Positions 1 through 5,237 of a stretch of 5,665 bases of DNA are shown here, piece after piece. The stretch is from Bryobacteraceae bacterium. Its GTDB lineage: Bacteria > Acidobacteriota > Terriglobia > Bryobacterales > Bryobacteraceae. Location of the stretch: the NCBI GenBank assembly GCA_025929455.1, contig JAICMB010000252.1, positions 1-5,665 of the forward strand. The letters are read 5' to 3'. Every line of letters starts with the position of its first letter. Position 1 is the first letter of the stretch. The translations under genes and the position numbers were made by a program. The notes beneath the pieces are model-generated. The model saw nothing but the letters and a program-made list of their open reading frames with translations. It did not search any database and had not been told where the DNA came from.

Positions 1-47
1 GACTGGGCCGCGCCGGTCAGCCCGGGGCATCGTGCGGCGGTGGACGA

Positions 48-67
48 GGCGGGTTTGGCAACCCGCC
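48..67. repeat. Perfect hairpin, 8-bp stem with 4-base loop
   Basis: The arms are GGCGGGTT (48-55) and AACCCGCC (60-67), with loop TGGC. It abuts the next palindrome, which begins at base 68, so two perfect 8-bp stems stand side by side as in REP/BIME-type elements. Symmetry is read directly from the sequence; membership of a genome-wide family is inferred. Confidence 0.7.
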
Positions 68-89
68 GCAGGCTGACAGCCTGCCCCAC
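68..89 (-). repeat. caggc/gcctg hairpin repeat, copy 1
   Basis: GCAGGCTG-A-CAGCCTGC (68-84) is a perfect inverted repeat with 8-bp arms. Read on the minus strand the element begins GTGGGGCAGGC, matching the shared pattern GTRGSGYAGGC...GCCTGC found in copies 2, 3 and 4. It is non-coding here. Confidence 0.7.
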
Positions 90-123
90 GTCGGAGCGTC
101 GGCGAGGGGAAGTTCCTCAAAAG

Positions 124-141
124 CGCCAGACGACCCTGGCG
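124..141. repeat. Short inverted repeat, 6-bp stem
   Basis: CGCCAG (124-129) pairs with CTGGCG (136-141) around the 6-base loop ACGACC. It is one of several hairpins packed into this intergenic stretch. Taken alone, a 6-bp GC stem could arise by chance. Confidence 0.4.
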
Positions 142-159
142 GGACGTCGCTGCGAACAG

Positions 160-178
160 AAGCTCGGCGGATGAGCTT
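160..178. repeat. Short inverted repeat, 6-bp stem
   Basis: AAGCTC (160-165) pairs with GAGCTT (173-178) around a 7-base loop. Outer bases extend the pairing only with a bulge. No T-run follows on the minus strand, so it is not called a terminator. It may be coincidental. Confidence 0.3.
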
Positions 179-226
179 TCTGAAAACAAATAAGTTAGGT
201 CTGAGTTTCTGGAGAGACCCGCTGCT

Positions 227-246
227 GGCCTGGAGGCCTGCCCCAC
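227..246 (-). repeat. caggc/gcctg hairpin repeat, copy 2 (degenerate)
   Basis: On the minus strand this begins GTGGGGCAGGC exactly as copy 1 does. The partner arm has drifted, leaving a 5-bp perfect stem GGCCT-gg-AGGCC (227-238). It shares with copy 1 the direct repeat GCCTGCCCCACG followed by N-CGG. It is likely a decayed member of the same family. Confidence 0.55.
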
Positions 247-302
247 GGCGGCATGTAGCGAAGAAATTAGGATGTAGCAATAGAACGGTTGAGACGGTTT
301 GT

Positions 303-2156
303 TCAAAATGGCAGGTTCGTCAGCAGGAACTTGCCGCCGCTCGCCGCGACAATGTGCACAGCCGATGGACCGACCGCGCGCTCGATGCGGGGAAGCTTGG
401 GGCCTTCGACGAGCAGGTAGTAACGCTGCTGTTGCGGCCACAGTTGCGCCAGGCGCGCATCGTCGATGAACACATCCGGCGCGCCGGGGGCGTTAGAGCC
501 GTACTCCAGATTCGTCTTGCGCCCGTTCAGCAGCAGCGCGGAACGATTCGTGTAAAAGAACACGGACGAGAACGTGTAGTATGCGTCGTCTTCGATCAAC
601 TGGCCCGGCGGCGACTTGACCAGCGCAGCAGCGAGCGGGCGCGATGACATGTAGGGATCGAACGCGATCAGCGCCAGGCGCGCACCCACGAAGAACACCA
701 CCATCATGCCCGCCGCCGCGAACCATGCGCGTCGACCGCGCAGCATCAGCAGGCCGGCCGCGCCCGCCGCGAAGGCCGCGCCAGCCACAATCAGCGGCGC
801 GCGCAGGTATGCGAACGATTCGAGCGTCAGGTCGCCCATGTGCCCCAGCGACAGCGTGTACGCACTCGGATGTTGCGCGAGCGCACGCGCGATATCGCCG
901 GGCGTCGGGACGTCCCAAATGCAAACGAGAATCGTCGCGATGACTACCGCCGCAGCACCCACGATTCCTGCGAGAACCTGCCGGCCAATCTTCACCGCGC
1001 GTCCACCGGCCGCCACGGCACAGCCAAGCAGCAGCGCGAAAGCCGGATACGCGGGCATCGAGTAATACTCCTGCGTTGAAGAAAACGTGAAGAACACCAG
1101 CACGCAGGCGATCCAGCAGAGCGCTAACAGGCGCATGCGCGACGCGCGATCGTCACCACGGAAGCGCAGCCGTGTCACCTTCGGCAGGAACACGCTCCAC
1201 GGGAACAGCCACGCGAAATGCAGCAGCCAGAACCACAGGCGCGGCACGGTGTTGTAATCGCGCGGATAGCGCAGATTTAGGAAACGCAGCAGGTGCTCGT
1301 TGATGAAATAGAACCAGAAGAACCCGTGATACTGGCCGGGACCGCTGTGCATCGTGAACTCGAAATAGGGCGGATTTCGTAAAGTCGCGAGCACGTGCCA
1401 TGGCGCCGCGATCGCGAGCGCCAACAGCGCGGCGGTGAAAATATGCAAACGCCGCCACGTTTCGCGCCGGAACAGTTGCCGGGTGCACGCGAGATAGATG
1501 ATCGCAGTCCCAATGGGAAAAACCGCCGCGATCAATCCTTTGAGCAACAGACCGATGCCGACACAGGCGCCCGCAACGTGCGCCCACCGGCCCGGATGAG
1601 GCTCGTCGCGATCCAGCGCGCGTGCAAATCCCCAGAGTGCCAGTGCGACGGACAACGTCAGCATGGCATCGGGAAGGAGAATGCGCGTGAAGAGCCACAG
1701 CCCGAGACACGTCGACATCACGAGCCCGCAGTACAGACCGGTTCGCTCGCCGAACGCCCACGCACCGATACGCGCCGCCGCCCAACACAGCAGAATCGTG
1801 AACAGCACGACCGGCAACCGCGCCGACCAGTCGTGCACCCCAAAAATGGCGAACGATACGGCGATGGTCCAGTACTTGAGCGGCGCTTTTTCGAGATACG
1901 CGATGCCATTCAGGTGCGGCGTGACCCAGTCGCCCGATTCGAGCATGTTGCGCGAGATCTGCGCCTGCACCGCGTCGACGTCGTCCATGAGCGACGGCGG
2001 GCTAAACACCGTGGCAAAATAAATCGCCGCGGTGAAAAGAATGACGATCAGCTGGTAATGACGAAAGCGGCGTCCGGCGTGGCGGCGTCCAATCGCGGGG
2101 TGGCATTTCGCCTCCAGCGATGCCTTATCCACGGCTACAGTATCGACAGACGCCAT
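303..2156 (-). CDS. Polytopic GT-C glycosyltransferase, ArnT/PMT-like (GT39/GT83 type)
   Basis: Predicted integral inner-membrane glycosyltransferase that moves a sugar from a polyprenyl-phosphate donor to a lipid or protein acceptor on the outer face of the membrane. The 617 residues suggest about 12 membrane segments, starting near 36-53 and running to about 497, then a soluble C-terminal part (about 500-617). The first external loop holds the family signature: acidic residues in MDDVDA (57-62), followed by NMLESGDWVTPHLNG (70-84) and EKAPLKYW (89-96), very like the ArnT loop with its DE pair and EKPP/GYW. A second motif, LPDAM (161-165), matches the conserved LPD region. KGLIAAVFP (206-214) and EYYSMPAYPA (363-372) are also typical. 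The start ATG lacks a clear Shine-Dalgarno; the N-terminal 30 residues are hydrophilic and basic, as expected for a cytoplasmic tail. It lies 100 bases after the sulfur-carrier gene, so cotranscription is possible. Sugar and acceptor cannot be told from sequence, and no functional link to cysteine synthesis is evident. Confidence 0.9.
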   Translation of the reverse strand: MASVDTVAVDKASLEAKCHPAIGRRHAGRRFRHYQLIVILFTAAIYFATVFSPPSLMDDVDAVQAQISRNMLESGDWVTPHLNGIAYLEKAPLKYWTIAVSFAIFGVHDWSARLPVVLFTILLCWAAARIGAWAFGERTGLYCGLVMSTCLGLWLFTRILLPDAMLTLSVALALWGFARALDRDEPHPGRWAHVAGACVGIGLLLKGLIAAVFPIGTAIIYLACTRQLFRRETWRRLHIFTAALLALAIAAPWHVLATLRNPPYFEFTMHSGPGQYHGFFWFYFINEHLLRFLNLRYPRDYNTVPRLWFWLLHFAWLFPWSVFLPKVTRLRFRGDDRASRMRLLALCWIACVLVFFTFSSTQEYYSMPAYPAFALLLGCAVAAGGRAVKIGRQVLAGIVGAAAVVIATILVCIWDVPTPGDIARALAQHPSAYTLSLGHMGDLTLESFAYLRAPLIVAGAAFAAGAAGLLMLRGRRAWFAAAGMMVVFFVGARLALIAFDPYMSSRPLAAALVKSPPGQLIEDDAYYTFSSVFFYTNRSALLLNGRKTNLEYGSNAPGAPDVFIDDARLAQLWPQQQRYYLLVEGPKLPRIERAVGPSAVHIVAASGGKFLLTNLPF

Positions 2157-2240
2157 AGAAGGAACTTGCGCGCGTACGCCCCTATTTCGCTGCGCGCCGA
2201 ATCACGTGCTGTAGAAAAGCTTTCTTTTTAAATGATACGA

Positions 2241-2254
2241 CGAACGCGCGTTCG
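2241..2254. repeat. Perfect 14-bp palindrome between the carrier fusion gene and the glycosyltransferase
   Basis: CGAACGCGCGTTCG is fully self-complementary and lies two bases beyond the stop codon of the 487-residue fusion gene. It could form a small stem (CGAAC with loop GCGC) or be an operator for a dimeric regulator. An AT-rich stretch (about 2212-2235) follows it in transcript direction, which would suit a promoter region for the glycosyltransferase. I find no clear -35/-10 pair, and no T-tract supports a terminator. Role unknown. Confidence 0.35.
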
Positions 2255-2256
2255 CA

Positions 2257-3720
2257 TCAGTATTTTGGAACGGTGGGGTCGACTTTATCGCTCCACGCGA
2301 GAATGCCGCCCTGCATATTGCGGACTTTTTTGAAGCCGGCCTGCTTCAGGAAATCGACGGCTTTGGCGCTGCGCACGCCGCTCTTGCAGTGCGCCACGAT
2401 TTCGTCGGCGGTGTTCAGCTCATTCACGCGCTTGGGCAACTCGCCGAGCGGGATCAGACGCGATCCCGGAATGCGGCAGATCTGAAATTCGTGCGGCTCG
2501 CGCACGTCGATCAGCACGAACGGCTCGCCGCGATCCTGCTTGGCCTTTACTTCTTCGGGAGTGATATCGCCTTCTTTCGCGGCGGTCGCCTGTGCCGCTT
2601 GACCCGGCTGAGGAACGCCGCAAAACTGGTGGTAGTCGATGAGCTTCGTGATGGTGCGATGCTCGCCGCACACCGGGCACTCCGGATTCTTGCGCAGCTT
2701 CAGCTCGCGGAATCGCATGCCGAGGGCGTCGTACAGCAGCAGCCGCCCGACCAGCGGTTCGCCGATGCCGAGGATCAGCTTCACCGTTTCGGTCGCCTGA
2801 ATCAAGCCGATCGTTCCAGGGAGAATGCCTAGAACGCCGCCTTCAGCGCAGCTCGGAACCAGACCCGGCGGTGGCGGCTCGGGATATAAGCAGCGATAGC
2901 ACGGCCCGCCCTCGTAGGCGAACACCGTGGCTTGCCCTTCAAACCGAAAAATGGAGCCGTAGACGTTGGGTATGCCGAGCAACACGCACACATCGTTCAC
3001 GAGATAGCGCGTCGGGAAGTTATCGGTGCCGTCGACGACGATATCGTACGGCTTCAGAATGTCGAGCGCGTTCTCGCTGGTGAGCGCGGTTTCGTAGCGA
3101 TCGATCTGAACATGCGGGTTGATGTCGATCATCGATTCGGCAGCCGAGTCCAGCTTCTTGCGCCCGACGTCCTTGGTGCCGTGAATCACCTGCCGCTGCA
3201 GGTTGGTGAAATCGACCACGTCGAAATCGACGACTCCGATGCGGCCCACGCCCGCTGCCGCCAGATACAATCCGAGCGGCGCGCCGAGACCGCCCGCACC
3301 GATCAATGCCACCTTCGCGTTCTTCAGCTTGAGCTGGCCTTCCATGCCTACTTCGGGAATGATGAGGTGGCGGCTGTAGCGCAGGATCTCGTCTTTGCTG
3401 AGCGAAGTCGCGGCTTCGGTTTCGCTAGGAGGCGGAGCGACCGCGCTCGAACCGCCGGCAATGCTCGGGACGATCGAGATAGTATCGCCGTCTTTTACCG
3501 GCGTGCTTTCTTTGTTCAGGTAGCGGATGTCCTCGTCGTTGACATACACGTTGACAAAGCTCCGCAGCTTGCCTTCGTCGCTATAGAGGTGGCGTCGCAG
3601 GTCGCCGTAGTGCGACGTGAGCGACTGCAACACATCGCCCACGGTTGCACCGCCGAGCTCGACGGAGTCCTTCTTATCGGCGTACTGCCGCAGAGGCGTC
3701 GGAATCAGAATCTTAGCCAT
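2257..3720 (-). CDS. Fused CysO/MoaD-like sulfur carrier, MoeB/ThiF-type E1 and rhodanese
   Basis: A 487-residue three-domain cytosolic sulfur-transfer protein. Residues 1-90 are a beta-grasp carrier: KLRSFVNVYVNDEDIRY (51-67) and VPSIAGG (84-90) closely match M. tuberculosis CysO as I recall it. After a Pro/Ser/Ala linker (91-107), residues 108-360 are an E1-like adenylating domain with GAGGLG (141-146), D166/D168, N173 and R176, K189 and DGTDN (D233 for Mg-ATP). Its zinc cysteines are CYRC (274-277) and CPVC (348-351). C291 in SCAEGGVLG aligns with the E1 cysteine of human MOCS3. Residues 385-487 are a rhodanese with active-site C445 in CKSGVRS. The E1-rhodanese part equals MoeZ/MOCS3, so this is CysO plus MoeZ in one chain. 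Oddity: the carrier diglycine is internal, so cleavage after G90 seems needed before adenylation. The gene overlaps the upstream peptidase gene by 8 bases. Databases would probably call it MoeB or ThiF; a role in molybdopterin synthesis is not excluded but fits the neighbours less well. Confidence 0.93.
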   Translation of the reverse strand: MAKILIPTPLRQYADKKDSVELGGATVGDVLQSLTSHYGDLRRHLYSDEGKLRSFVNVYVNDEDIRYLNKESTPVKDGDTISIVPSIAGGSSAVAPPPSETEAATSLSKDEILRYSRHLIIPEVGMEGQLKLKNAKVALIGAGGLGAPLGLYLAAAGVGRIGVVDFDVVDFTNLQRQVIHGTKDVGRKKLDSAAESMIDINPHVQIDRYETALTSENALDILKPYDIVVDGTDNFPTRYLVNDVCVLLGIPNVYGSIFRFEGQATVFAYEGGPCYRCLYPEPPPPGLVPSCAEGGVLGILPGTIGLIQATETVKLILGIGEPLVGRLLLYDALGMRFRELKLRKNPECPVCGEHRTITKLIDYHQFCGVPQPGQAAQATAAKEGDITPEEVKAKQDRGEPFVLIDVREPHEFQICRIPGSRLIPLGELPKRVNELNTADEIVAHCKSGVRSAKAVDFLKQAGFKKVRNMQGGILAWSDKVDPTVPKY

Positions 3721-4129
3721 AAATCAATTCTTCCTTGGGGGCGCTGGTCTGGTCGAAATCCGGCCGGTAGCTGTTGGCGTGATCGAAGCGCCCGTCCTTT
3801 ATAGAAAGCACGACGTAGGAGAACCACGGGACGCTGTTCGCCAGATCGCGCTTGGAAAAGTACGCATCGCAATTCGGATGCGAGTGGAAAATCCCCACGA
3901 TCTCGAAGCCCTCGCGCCGGGCTTGTTCGTCGGCGCGGTGCAGGTCCATCGGATCGAGCACGAAAAAATCTTCTTGAGGCCCGGTGTAAACGTTCGGCAG
4001 CGGAGTGGCGCGCGTCACCACGCCCTCTTTTCCAATCATGACGCCGCAGCCTTCCTTCGGGAATGTCGATTCGACGTGCGCCACCATGGTGCGCCACGCC
4101 GCGGGGTCGATGCGCAGCATACTAGCCAC
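3713..4129 (-). CDS. mec: JAMM/MPN+ metallopeptidase, Mec-like (CysO-cysteine peptidase type)
   Basis: Zinc metallopeptidase of the Mov34/MPN/PAD-1 (JAB, MEROPS M67) family, 138 residues, a single compact domain as usual for bacterial members. The full JAMM signature is present: catalytic E26 in PKEGCG (25-29 region), then HSHP (H82, H84) and seven residues to S92xxD95. In mycobacteria the homologue Mec removes cysteine from the CysO C-terminus. Here the gene lies between cysM and the CysO-E1-rhodanese fusion, so the same role is expected, possibly plus maturation of the fusion after its internal diglycine. Start: a GTG at 4129 overlaps the cysM stop by 8 bases (GTGGCTAG). This mirrors the downstream junction (ATGGCTAA), so I chose it. 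An ATG three codons later (4118-4120) is an alternative, one base after the cysM stop. No strong Shine-Dalgarno is seen for either, suggesting translational coupling. The domain call is very secure; the substrate is inferred from context. Confidence 0.9.
   Translation of the reverse strand: MASMLRIDPAAWRTMVAHVESTFPKEGCGVMIGKEGVVTRATPLPNVYTGPQEDFFVLDPMDLHRADEQARREGFEIVGIFHSHPNCDAYFSKRDLANSVPWFSYVVLSIKDGRFDHANSYRPDFDQTSAPKEELIYG
3730..3736 (-). promoter_or_regulatory. Ribosome binding site for the carrier fusion gene
   Basis: AAGGAAG on the minus strand lies 9 bases before the ATG at 3718-3720, inside the 3' end of the peptidase gene. It supports this start for the fusion protein, as does the immediate match of the N-terminus to CysO. 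Confidence 0.6.
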
Positions 4130-5078
4130 GTTCGTGCCAGAAGTGCTCGCTCAGATACTTGTAAGCGTTGTCCGCGAAGATCGTCACAATGACGCCGGTC
4201 TCGCCGCGCTTGACCAGACGCTGACCGATTTCGCGTGCGGCGACCAGGTTGGCGCCCGAGGAGATGCCGACCAGCAGCGCCTCTTCGCGAGCCGTGCGGC
4301 GAATCATGTGGTAGGCGTCCTCGGTCTCGATCCAGATGTTGTCGTCGGCGGCAGCCGCGTCGTAAATGCCGGGCACGATCGCGCTCGGCATGTGCTTCAG
4401 CCCTTCGAGGCCGTGGAAGCCCGAGGACGGCTGTGCCGAAATGCACTTCACGTGCGGCAGTTCGCGGCGCAGGCGGCGCGTAACACCCATGAAGGTGCCG
4501 CTGGTGCCCATGCACGCGACAAAGTGCGTGAGGCGGCCTTCGGTCTGCGCGATGATCTCGAGCGCGGTGCCGTCGTAGTGCGCTTTCCAGTTCTCCGGGT
4601 TGTTGTACTGGTCCGGATAGAAGTAAAGATCGGGGTCCGCCGCGTACACCTCGCGGCACTTCCGGATGGCGCCATCGGAGCCCTCGGCCGGGTCCGTCAG
4701 GATCATCTCCGCGCCGAAGGCTTCGAGGATGTTCTTGCGCTCCTGGGAGGCATTGCGCGGCAGGCAGAGCCGGACCTTATATCCTTTGTATGCGCCGATC
4801 ATCGCGTAGGCGATGCCGGTGTTGCCGCTGGTGGAGTCGAGCAGAATTTTATCAGGCGTGAGGCGGCCGCTGCGCTCGCCCTCGCGCATCATAGCGTACG
4901 CGGCGCGGTCCTTCACCGATCCGCCGGGATTGAACCACTCGGCCTTGGCGTAAATTTCGACTCCCGGCAGGTCCGCCGCGATGCGGTCGAGCCGCAGCAG
5001 AGGCGTGTTGCCGATCTGTTCCAGGAGCCCGGTGGCGCCCGCACGAATTTCAGGGACAGCTATAGTAGCGAGCGGCAT
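4122..5078 (-). CDS. cysM: Cysteine synthase, CysM type, probably sulfur-carrier dependent
   Basis: Cytosolic fold-type II PLP enzyme, 318 residues, full family length. NTPL (24-27) opens the domain. The PLP-binding lysine is K56 in NPGGSVKDR (50-58). The substrate loop is TSGNTG (83-88), the phosphate loop GTSGTFMG (191-198), and GISSG (271-275) gives the serine that contacts the pyridine nitrogen. HGLEGLKHM (222-230) followed by VPGIYD is CysM-like, not CysK-like. By my remembered alignment, K228 occupies the position of Arg220 of M. tuberculosis CysM, the residue linked to O-phosphoserine selection; a basic residue here fits phosphoserine rather than O-acetylserine. It is first in an operon with a JAMM peptidase and a CysO-like carrier, so the expected reaction is transfer of carrier thiocarboxylate sulfur to aminoacrylate, leaving cysteine on the carrier. 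No cystathionine beta-synthase regulatory domain is present. Substrate choice is inferred. Confidence 0.92.
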   Translation of the reverse strand: MPLATIAVPEIRAGATGLLEQIGNTPLLRLDRIAADLPGVEIYAKAEWFNPGGSVKDRAAYAMMREGERSGRLTPDKILLDSTSGNTGIAYAMIGAYKGYKVRLCLPRNASQERKNILEAFGAEMILTDPAEGSDGAIRKCREVYAADPDLYFYPDQYNNPENWKAHYDGTALEIIAQTEGRLTHFVACMGTSGTFMGVTRRLRRELPHVKCISAQPSSGFHGLEGLKHMPSAIVPGIYDAAAADDNIWIETEDAYHMIRRTAREEALLVGISSGANLVAAREIGQRLVKRGETGVIVTIFADNAYKYLSEHFWHERG

Positions 5079-5094
5079 AACGCCTTGTTCCCCA

Positions 5095-5125
5095 ATTGTA
5101 GGTCAATCACCCTGTTCTCTGTCAA
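5095..5125 (-). promoter_or_regulatory. Candidate sigma70-type promoter for the cysM operon
   Basis: On the minus strand a perfect TTGACA (5120-5125) is followed after 19 bases by TACAAT (5095-5100), 5 of 6 to the -10 consensus. The spacer is longer than the usual 17. Transcription would start only about 10 bases before the cysM ATG (5076-5078), leaving a very short leader with AAGG close to the start. An imperfect flanking inverted repeat, CCCTGT (5110-5115) and ACAGGG (5138-5143), brackets the -35 box. The rest of the 5126-5237 gap shows no riboswitch-like or terminator structure that I can see. Confidence 0.45.
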
Positions 5126-5237
5126 GAATGAGGGATTACAGGGGAAGTACGGTTATGTGATGCAGGGAAGGGGGGTTGGGATGCGGAGACGTACTGCTGG
5201 TGCGCGTCATGGCATTTGCGGGTATTTTGGCAGGCGG

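Larger units (their letters stand above)
1..302. other. Non-coding, palindrome-rich region downstream of the glycosyltransferase gene
   Basis: I see no credible gene here. The open frame on the minus strand across most of it reads through hairpin repeats, has no domain I recognise and has a low-complexity Gly/Pro/Arg/Ser composition, so I treat it as spurious. The stretch contains at least five inverted repeats (48-67, 68-84, 124-141, 160-178, 227-238). A 15-base direct repeat with one mismatch, gcctgccccacgNcgg-like, occurs at about 80-93 and 237-250. Nothing resembles a tRNA or rRNA. No hairpin is followed by a convincing T-tract in the direction of the glycosyltransferase transcript, so no intrinsic terminator is called. 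The hairpins might still stabilise or end the mRNA 3' end. Confidence 0.6.

Noticed and set aside
17..280. Minus-strand 87-codon open frame downstream of the glycosyltransferase
   Set aside because: Most of it is hairpin repeats and it has no domain or credible start context. Peptides of this kind commonly arise from repeat-rich intergenic DNA.
171..647. Plus-strand 158-codon open frame overlapping the glycosyltransferase 3' end
   Set aside because: It is mostly antisense to a conserved gene and begins in the palindrome-rich region. There is no supporting feature.
1395..2231. Plus-strand open frame (278 codons) opposite the glycosyltransferase, and a similar one at 2932-3804 opposite the carrier fusion
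   Set aside because: Both are Arg/Ala-rich shadows of well-supported minus-strand genes, without motifs or convincing ribosome binding sites.
2212..2235. AT-rich semi-palindrome near AAAGCTTT as an intrinsic terminator of the cysteine operon
   Set aside because: The stem is A/T only and the T-run lies on the plus strand, the wrong strand for the minus-strand transcript.
3410..3460. Possible programmed frameshift that would release a free carrier just after the diglycine, since a -1 shift meets a TAG in the linker
   Set aside because: No slippery heptamer or downstream structure is visible, and a nearby stop in another frame is expected by chance. Proteolysis by the adjacent JAMM enzyme is the simpler idea.
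2257..3720. Plain molybdopterin-synthase adenylyltransferase (moeB) label
   Set aside because: The N-terminal carrier is closest to CysO and the neighbours are cysM and a JAMM peptidase, with no moa or moe gene in view, so I did not assign moeB.
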